Part shown: piece by piece, positions 54,048 through 63,168 of the stretch
Layout of the letters: each line of letters opens with the position of its first letter
Position numbering within the stretch: the stretch's first letter is position 1
Program-made: the position numbers and the translations under genes
Notes under the pieces: model-generated
Told to the model about the DNA's origin: nothing
The model's input: the letters and a program-made list of their open reading frames with translations, nothing else
The model's database searches: none
From: Bombyx mori
Taxonomy: Eukaryota; Arthropoda; Insecta; Lepidoptera; Bombycidae
Length of the DNA stretch: 64,000 bases
NCBI RefSeq assembly: GCF_030269925.1
Contig: NC_085120.1
Location: forward strand, 9,823,501 to 9,887,500
Reading direction: 5' to 3'

Positions 54048-54989
54048 GTCGTCGTGGCCTAATGCCGGCCACTGACATGCGCATGTGAAAGGCCGTCAAA
54101 CATTCATTCGCAAACCTAGCGGCTGTGCAAATGGGTTCGCATACTCAATTTGCGAACCCGTTTGCGCTTCCTCCTACACTTGTTTACGAATGTCTTACGA
54201 ATTTCTCCTCCCTTTTAATTCGTCAATAGAACATTGAAGAGAAAAAGAGTTTTGAATTCTTTCCCAGACATCATTAACAGCCATGCTGTTTTTATGAGAT
54301 TTCTTTTGATGAAGATACGCTACACAGTAGACGTCACGAACTATGAAAATGGCGATACGTCCATTACCTTCGCAATCGTCGGCGCAACTGGTCAAACGAA
54401 TGTGTGGGAGACTACACGAATGATCGAGGTTCGCGCGCTTTGATGTCTGTTAAAAAACCGACACAGCTTGGAAAACCACGAATGTAGCGAAAACTTTGCA
54501 TAATCATTTGCAAATGTCGTCCTACACTTGCGGGTTTGCGTATTCGTGCGCATGTGAGTGACCGGTGTAAGCGATAAGACGTTCGGTGCACTCGTGTTGA
54601 GCAATGCACCAGTGTTCGAATCTCAGGCGGGTACCAATTTTTCTAATGAAATACGTACTCAACAAATGTTCACGATTGACTTCCACGGTGAAGGAATAAC
54701 ATGGTGTAATATTAATCAAACCCGCAAAATTATAATTTGCGTAATTACTGGTGGTAGGACCTCTTGTGAGTCACGAGTAGGTGCCACCGCCCTGCCTATT
54801 TCTGCCGTGAAGCAGTGATGCGTTTCGGTTTGAAGGGTGGGGCAGCCGTTGTAACTATACTTGAGACCTTAGACCTTATATATCAAGGTGGGTGGCGCAT
54901 TTACGTTGTGGATGTCTATGGGCTCCAGTAACCACTTAACACCAGGTGGGCTGTGAGCTCGTCCACCCATCTAAGCAATAAATAAAAAA
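54048..54989 (+). mobile_element. Bm1 SINE with a MITE in its tRNA-like head
   Basis: The head GTCGTCGTGGCCTAA stops at 54062; the MITE occupies 54063-54567; the head resumes TAAGCGATAAGACGTTCGG and the element continues to CTAAGCAATAAATAAA. The 3' end from 54910 is part of a tandem duplication. Confidence 0.9.
54063..54567. mobile_element. Harbinger-like MITE, 505 bp
   Basis: TAA is duplicated at both edges (54060-54062, 54568-54570), as expected for PIF/Harbinger. Ends: CCGGCCACTGACATGCGCAT at the left; reversed right end CACCGGTCACTCACATGCGC. Inner subterminal copies of TTCGCAAAC/GTTTGCG motifs on both sides. No transposase or Myb gene: nonautonomous. Confidence 0.75.
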
Positions 54990-55506
54990 GTAATAAAGTG
55001 GGCGGCGCTATTCACGTGACCGCGGGCCCCGGTAACCGGATAATAACAGATGGGCCATGAATTTACGGTACAACTAGAGCAATAAAAGAAAGTGTCCATC
55101 CCTTACACCTTTGAATGGTGGAACAATGAGTTTACTAAAAGAAACTTCGATCTCATATCTCAAGGTTTCTGGCGATATTCAGGTCGTGACGTCAGTTCAC
55201 ACTTGATAACAATAAAAAACTTATGTTGCCAATAAAAATGACGAACAATAAATTTGTAACAACCCTTTCCTTGGTGAATTCGGATTCCGCTCAAAACACT
55301 CGTGCGTACAACAAGTGCACCGTCTCACGGAGCACATTCTGATAGGACTAAATAGGCGTAAACAAATCCCGACCGGCGCCCTCTTCTTCGACATCGCGAA
55401 GGCGTTCGACAAAGTCTGGCACAACGGTTTGATCTACAAACTGTACAACATGGGAGTGCCAGACAGACTCGTGCTCATCATACGAGACTTCTTGTCGAAC
55501 CGTTCG
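54910..55506 (+). repeat. 597-bp tandem duplication, unit 1
   Basis: Bm1 tail, host spacer (GGGCGGCGCTATTCACGTGA) and the first 227 bp of the Jockey LINE (from 55280). It breaks inside the reverse transcriptase at CGAACCGTTCG and restarts the unit. Confidence 0.93.
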
Positions 55507-56103
55507 GGATGTCTATGGGCTCCAGTAACCACTTAACACCAGGTGGGCTGTGAGCTCGTCCACCCATCTAAGCAATAAATAAAAAAGTAATAAAGTGGGC
55601 GGCGCTATTCACGTGACCGCGGGCCCCGGTAACCGGATAATAACAGATGGGCCATGAATTTACGGTACAACTAGAGCAATAAAAGAAAGTATCCATCCCT
55701 TACACCTTTGAATGGTGGAACAATGAGTTTACTAAAAGAAACTTCGATCTCATATCTCAAGGTTTCTGGCGATATTCAGGTCGTGACGTCAGTTCACACT
55801 TGATAACAATAAAAAACTTATGTTGCCAATAAAAATGACGAACAATAAATTTGTAACAACCCTTTCCTTGGTGAATTCGGATTCCGCTCAAAACACTCGT
55901 GCGTACAACAAGTGCACCGCCTCACGGAGCACATTCTGATAGGACTAAATAGGCGTAAACAAATCCCGACCGGCGCCCTCTTCTTCGACATCGCGAAGGC
56001 GTTCGACAAAGTCTGGCACAACGGTTTGATCTACAAACTGTACAACATGGGAGTGCCAGACAGACTCGTGCTCATCATACGAGACTTCTTGTCGAACCGT
56101 TCG
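55507..56103 (+). repeat. 597-bp tandem duplication, unit 2
   Basis: It is a copy of 54910-55506; I see only two differences (GTGTCC/GTATCC near 55694, and GTCTC/GCCTC at 55919). From 55877 it continues into the complete LINE remnant. Confidence 0.93.
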
Positions 56104-57084
56104 TTTCGATATCGAGTAGAGGGAACTCGTTCTCGTCCCCGTCAACTGACTGCCGGAGTCCCGCAAGGCTCCGCGCTCTCCCCGTTATTATTTAGTTTGT
56201 ATATCAATGATATACCCCGGTCTCCGGAGACCCATCTAGCGCTCTTCGCCGACGACACGGCTATCTACTACTCGTGTAGGAAGATGTCGCTGCTTCATCG
56301 GCGACTCCAGATCGCAGTAGCCACCATGGGACAGTGGTTCCGGAAGTGGCGAATAGACATCAACCCCACGAAAAGCGCAGCGGTGCTCTTCAAAAGGGGT
56401 CGCCCTCCGAATATCACTTCGAGCATCCCACTCCGTAGTAGGCGCGCAAACACCTCCGCCGTTAGTCCCATCACTCTCTTTGGCCAGCCCATACCGTGGG
56501 TCTCAAAGGTCAAATATCTAGGCGTCACCCTCGACAGAGGGATGACATTCCGTCCCCATATAAAAACGGTACGCGACCGCGCCGCGTTTATTCTAGGACG
56601 ACTCTATCCAATGCTTTGTAGTCGAAGCAAACTGTCCCTCCGCAATAAGGTAACTCTCTACAAAACTTGTATACGCCCCGTCATGACGTATGCAAGCGTA
56701 GTGTTCGCTCACTCAGCCCGCACCCACTTGAAATCCCTTCAGGTTATTCAATCACGATTCTGCAGGATAGCCGTCGGAGCGCCATGGTTCCTTAGGAATG
56801 TGGATCTCCACGATGACCTGGAGCTCGACTCTCTTAGTAAGTATCTACAGTCGGCATCACTGCGCCATTTTGAGAAGGCGGCACGACATGAGAACCCTCT
56901 CATCGTAGCCGCTGGAAATTACATACCCGACCCAGTAGACCGAATGGTAAACCGTCGACGTCGCCCAAAGCACGTCATTACGGATCCTCCTGATCCATTA
57001 ACGGTGCTTTTAGGCACCACAAGCACCGGTCACCGTCCTCGTCGAACCCGTCGCTTGCGACGAAGGGCTCGACGAGCGAACTAA
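55877..57084 (+). CDS. Jockey-clade reverse transcriptase, C-terminal two-thirds (partial)
   Basis: The frame is open from the truncation edge: FGFRSKHSCVQQVHRLTEHI (motif of RT block 2a), then LFFDIAKAFDKVWH with the first catalytic aspartate, AGVPQGSALSPLLFSLYIND, and LFADDTAIYYS holding the FADD box; then KLRWRIDINPTKS-like FRKWRIDINPTKS and the thumb (VKYLGVTLDRGMTFRPH). The C-terminal region has KVTLYKTCIRPVMTYAS and ends in an Arg-rich tail (RRTRRLRRRARRAN). There is no ORF1, endonuclease or first RT blocks, so it cannot move by itself. No stop or shift over 400 codons shows that insertion is recent. Residues from about 340 onwards lie in the conserved end that also serves as the Jockey tail. 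Confidence 0.92.
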
Positions 57085-57299
57085 CCCATAGACACAGCCC
57101 ACTGAGTTTCTCGCCGGATCTTCTCAGTGGGTCGCGTTTCCGATCCGGTGGTAGATTCTGCGAAGCACTGCTCTTGCTAGGGTCAGTGTTAGCAACTCTC
57201 CGGTTGAGCCCCGCGAGCTCACCTACTAACGTTAGGGCGAAGCTGAAATAGCCTCTCAAGGCTATCAGCATAGGTAGGAAAAAAAAAAAAAAAAAAAAA
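55877..57299 (+). mobile_element. Jockey-clade LINE (BMC1-like), 5'-truncated, with target-site duplication
   Basis: CCTTGGTGAAT flanks at 55866-55876 and 57300-57310. The element has an open ORF2 part, a 195-bp 3' UTR, the terminal hairpin ATAGCC-TCTCAAGG-CTAT and a 20-nt poly-A. It is the reference for the many Jockey tails in this window. Family name by resemblance to Bombyx BMC1. Confidence 0.92.
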
Positions 57300-57310
57300 C
57301 CTTGGTGAAT

Positions 57311-57933
57311 CTTCTGAGTAATGTGGTGCATCGCGCATGTTTTTTTTTCTTTCTTTTCTTGAATAGACTGAAATCAAAGTATTACTGTTTTTTTTTTAAC
57401 TATGTCATTTGGGTCAAGTCTTATTTTAATTTTAATAAAAACTTTTTTTATATGAAAAATGTTAAGAGATGAGATGATATGGGATGAAATATAATCTCAG
57501 TAAAATTGTGGTTATTTACTGAGACTTTTTCAGTGGAGTTTTTGAAGGATCCCGAGAAGTTACGTTCAGCGGCTTTGTTTCATTTTCCCACATTTGTGCA
57601 CTTTCACCGATAGTAAACAGTTAATAAACCACCGTTATTACAAATTTAAACCTGAAGAAACACTAAATAGACAAAATAATACAAACCACACAACTTCACT
57701 CCTCGCGTTCCCGCCAAAAAGTCTTACCGAATTAGGCACACGATATGAACAAATAGGGATGTCTTGTATAATAAAATTCATCTTGTACATTGTCAAAATA
57801 TCTTCGAAATGACGTAAAAAAATAACATTCTAAAAAGCTTTGTGCTAGATTACTCGAAGTGGTTGGCAGGAAACGTTCGCTATCTCTCTCGCACATTGTA
57901 GGCATTGATGTCATAAGTTTTAATGTTACTTTT
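57311..57933. other. No gene seen
   Basis: AT-rich; frames at 57594-57812 show nothing recognisable. Confidence 0.45.
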
Positions 57934-58553
57934 TGACTGACTCGGTGGTGGAGAGCTTCGCACCCCTGACTGTTGCGCTTAGGGTCGTAGGTTCGATTCC
58001 CACACCGGGCAAACATTCGTGTGATGAACAGATCTATTTGCTCTTCGTCTACGTTTTTATTATCTGTATATGTGGGATTCTGATTGTTCTTATTTTCTTT
58101 TTATGTCACTTTTATAATATTGATAGATGCATAAAAGTTGTGGGATTTATGAATGGTAGGGTGCAGATTACCGCAGAAATTCACACAAAATAATTAAAAC
58201 AATCTTAACGTCGTACGATCCATAAAAGTTGTGGGATTTATGAATGGTAGGGTGCAGATTACCGCAGAAATTCACACAAAGTAATTAAAAAAAATCTTAA
58301 CGTCGTCCGATCCTTTACTCCTTCTTTTGACCACTGACTCATCATCTAATTTTACTTGACAGTGACATCTATCAATATTATAAAAGTGACATAAAAAGAA
58401 AATAAGAACAATCAGAATCCCACATATGTGTATATATTTCAACGTATATAAGTAGGTACTGTCTGTCTTTACGTCTTTGGTACCCATAAAATAAGGAATA
58501 TTAATTTGGGGCCAATTAACCGTGCGTGATTTGTTCCCAGTTGTCATTATCAT
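57934..58553 (+). mobile_element. tRNA-derived SINE (family A), split by a MITE
   Basis: The head GACTGACTCGGTGGTGGAGA and B box GGTTCGATTCCC lie at 57934-58015; the body is broken at 58067 and resumes at 58428 (GGTACCCATAAAATAAGGAA, TTGGGGCCAATTAACC) as in 16634-16851. Confidence 0.78.
58068..58427. mobile_element. MITE with perfect 62-bp inverted arms and internal 91-bp tandem repeat
   Basis: The left arm 58068-58129 (TATGTGGGATTCTGATTG...) equals the reverse complement of 58366-58427 without mismatch. Between them a unit of about 91 bp (starting CATAAAAGTTGTGGGATTTA) occurs twice, at 58130-58220 and 58221-58312, with few differences. No ORF of note. Confidence 0.85.
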
Positions 58554-58857
58554 TCTTACTTTTTTTTTGTAATCTGACAACTGTGGTCGACATGTTTGAA
58601 GGATTTCTAACTGATTTCTGAATGTGTTAAGAACTTTTACTTGTGCGACATAAAATCTTTTTGATAAGCAAAACCGCTTTTAATATTTATCAAAAGTTGA
58701 AAACTGGTAATCTAAAAGCTGTTGTAAAAATGTTTGCTTGATTATTAAATTTAAATTAATGTAAGTTATTCAGTGTCAATGATTGTTAATTATTTTTAAT
58801 GATTTTAAAATACAGTAAGACTCTGATCGTTGACAAAATACTAACAGTAGAACATTT

Positions 58858-59091
58858 TATTTTTTTATTGCTTAGATTTTATTGCTTCTTAGGCAGCGGC
58901 TTGGCTCTGCCTCTGGCATTGCTGAAGTCCATGGGCGACGGTAACCACTCACCATCAGGTGGGCCGTATGCTCGTCTGTCTACAAGGGCAATAAAAAAAA
59001 AAGATGGGTTGTCGAGCTTACAGCCCACCCGATGTTAAGTAGTTACTGGAGCCCATGGACATCTATACCGTAAATGCGTCACCCACCTTGA
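58858..59091 (-). mobile_element. Bm1 SINE tail interrupted by a LINE tail
   Basis: TTTTTTTATTGCTTAGA at 58858-58875, then the LINE 58890-59002, then GATGGGTTGTCGAGCTTACA to CACCCACCTTGA in Bm1 reverse. Confidence 0.75.
58890..59002 (+). mobile_element. GGCAGCGG-type LINE tail
   Basis: TAGGCAGCGGCTTGGCTCTG to CTACAAGGGCAATAAAAAAA, inside a Bm1. Confidence 0.82.
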
Positions 59092-59349
59092 AAAACATAT
59101 AAAAGGATTCTTGTAGCTTAAGTTCTAATCATTTTAATTGATTCATCGCTGCGTTATTAATAGGAGGAATTGAGTAATCGCGTCTGAGTTAATACGATAA
59201 TGGGATAATAGGCGATTGTTTTATTAACGAGTCACGCTGGCGCTTGTAGTTCCATTTCGTTTGGCAATCGCGTTCCACGATAACTTGTCTTTGATTGTAC
59301 GTCCTACTCCGACGCGAGAGAACTGAGAAATTAATAATCACTGTTAAAT

Positions 59350-59760
59350 ATGGATGGATGAGCTCAGAGCCCACCTGGTGTTAAGTGGTTACTAGAGCCC
59401 ATTGACATTTACGACGTAAGTGCGCCACCCACCTTGAGATATAAGTTCTAAGGTCTCAAGTATAGTTACAACGGCTGCCCCACCCTTCAAACCGAAACGC
59501 ATTACTGCTTCACGGCAGAAATAGGCCGGGTGGTGGTAGCCACCCGCGCGGACTCACAAGAGGTCCGTAATTACGCATATTATAATTTTGCGGGTTTGAT
59601 TTTTATTACACGATGTTATTCCTTCACCGTGGAAATGAATCGTGAACATTTGTTGAGTATGTATTTCATTAGAAAAATTGGTACCCGCCTGAGATTCGAA
59701 CACTGGTGCATCGCTCAACACGAATGCACCGGACGTCTATTCGTTAGGCAACGACGACTT
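59350..59760 (-). mobile_element. Bm1 SINE, nearly full length
   Basis: Short tail, full 3' block, small deletion at GAGGTCCGTAATTACGC, middle, B box reverse (GAGATTCGAACACTGG) and head ending CAACGACGACTT. Confidence 0.92.
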
Positions 59761-59799
59761 TGAATTTGTGTGAGTGAGAGTGTGAGACCTTACTATGTT

Positions 59800-59985
59800 T
59801 ATCATTGGATCTTCCTTCCGGATCATTGGGTCGCGATTTCTATCCGGTAGTATGTTCTGTGAAGCCCTGCTTTTGCTAGGGTCAGATAAGAAGCTAGCTC
59901 TCTTAGTTTGAGTCCCGTGATCTCATCAACTAGCCATAGTATGGCTGAAGTAGCTCCTTAAGCTATCAAAGAATAGATGGAAAAA
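59800..59985 (+). mobile_element. Jockey tail, old diverged copy
   Basis: ATCATTGGGTCGCGATTTCT, CTTTTGCTAGGGTCAGAT, and a terminal stem GTAGCTCCTTAAGCTATC. Confidence 0.7.
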
Positions 59986-60017
59986 TAAAATAGCGTATAT
60001 TGATTCGTAACTAATTA

Positions 60018-60496
60018 GGTTTCCACGGTGACCTGGAACTTGACTAGGTCAGTAAGTATCTACAGTCGGCATCATTGCGCCACTTTGAAAAGGCGACACG
60101 ACATGAGAACCCTCTTATCGTGGCCGCTGGAAACTACATACCCGATCCTGTAGACCGAATGGTTAACATTCGACGTCGCCCAAAAACGTCATTACGGATC
60201 CTCCCGATCCATTAACGGTGCTTTTAGGCACCACAAGCACCGGTCACCGTCCTCGTCGAACCCGTCGCTTGCGACGAAGAGCTCGACGAGTGAATTAACT
60301 CATAGACACAGCCCACTGAGTTTCTTGCCGGATCTTCTCAGTGGGTCGCGTTTCCGATCTGGTGCTAGATTCTGCGAAGCACTGCTCTTGCTAGGGTCAG
60401 TGTTAGCATCACTCCGGTTTGAGCCCCGTGGGTTTACCTACTAGTTAAGGTTCCGCTGAAATAGCCTCTCAAGGCTATCAGCTTAGTCAGGAAAAA
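60018..60496 (+). mobile_element. Jockey-clade LINE 3' end with target-site duplication
   Basis: AACTAATTA at 60009-60017 and 60497-60505. It contains the last 80 or so codons (SKYLQSASLRHFEKATRHEN, then PLIVAAGNYIPDPVDRMV) with a TAG near its start and a 1-nt loss at CGCCCAAAAACGTC, then the 3' UTR, hairpin and short A run. Confidence 0.9.
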
Positions 60497-60505
60497 AACT
60501 AATTA

Positions 60506-60882
60506 CCCCGCGGCGCCTAGACAGCTGCGGTACATATGCGACCGTACTCGTGGTATAGCAAAAACACCAAGAGTGGATCGGGAGGTAATCCAAACATTCT
60601 CTGTTCGTTACCGTATTGATCATAAAAGACACGATCGTAATAAAAATCTGCATAAATTTGATTGTTAATAAATACTTTCTTCGCAACTGGTTTTTTTTTT
60701 GTTACACTAAGAGAGTGGTTTATTTTTGTTAAATCTGTTTTACACTGACGAAGTTTCTCGAATACGAGTGAGTGAGATCGCTTGCGATTATGTTACAAGA
60801 GCGAATTACCCTGTGGATTGAATAGAATGGAATGGTATGAATCGTTTTTGGAGCATAACTTAGGTTAATTCGTAAATATATA
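60506..60882. other. No gene seen
   Basis: A 67-codon minus frame spans the LINE edge and is not convincing. Confidence 0.45.
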
Positions 60883-61126
60883 TTTTTTTTATTGCTTAAT
60901 TGGGTGGACGAGCTCACATTCCATCTGGTGTTAAGTGGTTACTGAAGCCCATAGACATTTGCAACGTAAATGCGCGACCCACCTTGAGATATAAGTTCTA
61001 AGATCACAGTATAGTTACACCGGCTGCCCCACCCTTCAAACCGAAACGCGTTACTGCTTCACGGCAGAAATAGGCAGGGTGGTGGTACCTACCCGTGTAG
61101 GCTCACAAGAGGTCCTACCACCAGTA
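60883..61126 (-). mobile_element. Bm1 SINE, 3' two-thirds
   Basis: TTTTTTTTATTGCTTAATTG to GGTCCTACCACCAGTAA. Confidence 0.9.
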
Positions 61127-61293
61127 AAAAGATATGTTTATGGGATGGTAACAGCTCGTATCAGTTCGGTAATAATCGAGAATACATGACGAGTTGATAT
61201 AACCGTGGATCGTACGGATACTAAAGTACCTTTCATGCAAATCGATTGGAAAATATGTATGCACATGTAATATGTAACGTATAAAGAATTTGA

Positions 61294-61316
61294 TATACAT
61301 ACATACATACATACAT
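61294..61316. repeat. (CATA)n microsatellite
   Basis: ATACATACATACATACATAC; about 23 bp. Confidence 0.9.
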
Positions 61317-61380
61317 CTTTTATAAAATGGATGAGGTTTTAATGTAATTTAAAATAATAAACAATAAGTAAAAGTTTGTT

Positions 61381-61495
61381 TAGTGCGAGTTTTTTAACGT
61401 TCTCGATAGCGTAAAAGTTATGTCATTGTCGTTCTAACTGCCTACAAATTTGAGTTAACTTTTACGCTATCGAGAACGTTAAAAAAATCGCACTA
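61381..61495. mobile_element. Hairpin MITE, 40-bp arms
   Basis: The left arm 61381-61420 (TAGTGCGAGTTTTTTAACGT...) pairs with 61456-61495 at 39 of 40 positions around a 35-nt loop. The single mismatch is at arm position 9. No ORF. Confidence 0.82.
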
Positions 61496-61559
61496 AGCAC
61501 ACTGAAAAACATAGTATAGTATTCAGGAGCGATATATAGTATAGAGTATAGAGCCGTCG

Positions 61560-61999
61560 AGCGGGAGCCAGGGAGGCGGATCTCGCACAAGCCCTGGCCC
61601 TCTAAGTGTTTCGGGTCCTCCTCACATGTCGGTCTGGGGACCGACTAGGGGGGCCTAAGAAGACGACGTGCAAGCTGCTCTGCACGTATTTTACGCAAGA
61701 GCATCCGGGTGAAGGAAGGGCGGCTATCCTCGACCCACGCTGGTTCTGGCCCAGCGGGGTATTCCGTAGGGTAACCCACTCTAACCGGACAGTCGGACAG
61801 TCTGCCGACCGAGAGGGCTGGTGGTCATGGCGCCGACGACCGCCAGTCCGGCGTCCCGAGGGGGAGGGTGATGGGAGAGATGTGCTCCGCACTAAACGCT
61901 TCACTTTCCCCCCTTTGCCTTGTCATAAGTTCTGTCTCATGCGAGGTTGTATCTTCAGAAAAGAGCGGAAGTCCGGCGATTTCCTCAAAAAAAAAAAAC
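61560..61999 (+). mobile_element. R1-group LINE 3' UTR fragment (probable)
   Basis: GC-rich; the stretch ACGACCGCCAGTCCGGCGTC to ATGTGCTCCGCAC aligns by eye with the reversed 3' UTR at 29120-29175. An A run at 61987-61998 may be its tail. The 161-codon plus frame here is a GC shadow. Confidence 0.55.
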
Positions 62000-62090
62000 T
62001 GCGAGCCTGGACGGACCACTACCATTATCTTGCGAGCTTCTGCCGCGAAGCAGTTATGCACGCTTATTTCTATGCCGGGGTAAAAAATTA

Positions 62091-62187
62091 GTAGACGAGC
62101 ATACGGCCCACCTGATGGTAAGTGGTCACCGTCGCTCATGGACGCCAGCAATGCCAGGGGCAGAGCCAAGCCACTGCCTACCATAAA
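62091..62187 (-). mobile_element. GGCAGCGG-type LINE tail
   Basis: GTAGACGAGCATACGGCCCA to GCCAAGCCACTGCCTACC. Confidence 0.8.
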
Positions 62188-62189
62188 AT

Positions 62190-62532
62190 CCACTGGATGT
62201 CATCCACTGATCGAGAGCTTTTAAAATATTACTAATCTTGTGTAATTCAGTCTTTCTTTAATCCAATGACATTTCAATTTGATAATATCTTCGATATCAA
62301 AGCAATCTTATCTCTACTGGCAAAAGTAATGGCTGAGAAGTTTTACTTTCGCATCCGTAACATAACCAGTTAAACCTGCCATTAATTTAATCAGTAAAAT
62401 CTTCGTCGGTGAGTTATTGGTTTAGAAATGCGGTTAAATCAGACGATTATAAATCCGTGTTTAAGCTAATAACATCGTCTTAAGGTTGACATGAGAGCAA
62501 CGTAATTCTTCGTAACTGACCGCTGTTTTCAC
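62190..62532. other. No gene seen
   Basis: AT-rich, unassigned. Confidence 0.45.
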
Positions 62533-62539
62533 TTGTGGA

Positions 62540-62765
62540 TGAGCGTGATGTATATCATGCAGTCTCCAAGATATAGTCTGGAAGAGCTTCTTGGTCGAGT
62601 GGTGGGGAAACGGGCCAAAGGAGAAGCACCATCAAGATGGTCGGACGCTGTAAAGAGGACGGTTAGAGACAGCATTCAAAAGGCGGTCCACCTCGCAGGG
62701 GACCGATCTTCATGGAAAGACTTACATACGTGTAGTCGTGATCCTCGGTAATGAGGGAACGATAT
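62540..62765 (+). pseudogene. RTE-like LINE C-terminal remnant
   Basis: The frame reads SLEELLGRVVGKRAKGEAPS, RWSDAVKRTVRDSIQKAVHL, AGDRSSWKDLHTCSRDPR and stop. The G..P.RW.D.VK, A.DR..W pattern is RTE-type. It has no upstream reverse transcriptase. Confidence 0.6.
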
Positions 62766-62911
62766 TGAAGAAGAGCCACTTGTTATGCTTGTTTCTGTTG
62801 TAAAGCGTTAATGTAACTGTCTGAGTTAGGAAATCTCCCAAACACCCCTCCCAACTGATACACCCTTCTTGGTAAAATGTGTATAGGTTTCATGCTACCA
62901 GCAACCCATAA

Positions 62912-63168
62912 TTTACTGGTGGTAGGACCTGTTGTGAGTCCGCACGGGTAGGTACCACCGCCCCGCCTATTTCAGCCGTGAAGCAGTAATGCGTTTCGGT
63001 TTGAAGGGTGGGGCAGCCGTTGTAACTCTACCTGAGACCTTAGAATTCATATCTCAAGGTGGGTGGCGGCGTTTACGTTCTATATGTCTATGGATATGTC
63101 TATGGATAGTAACCACTTAAGACCAGGTGGGCTGTAAGCTCGTCCACCCATCTATGCAATAAAAAAAA
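62912..63168 (+). mobile_element. Bm1 SINE, 3' two-thirds
   Basis: TTTACTGGTGGTAGGACCTG to CTATGCAATAAAAAAAATT; GATATGTCTATG is duplicated near 63084-63104. Confidence 0.9.

Noticed and set aside
54234..54443. A 69-codon frame within the Harbinger-like MITE as a transposase
   Set aside because: Too short and lacks DDE or Myb features.
61606..62091. A 161-codon plus-strand frame, and 122- and 100-codon minus frames
   Set aside because: They cross from a GC-rich LINE 3' UTR through an A run into other sequence. No conserved motif; open only because of base composition.
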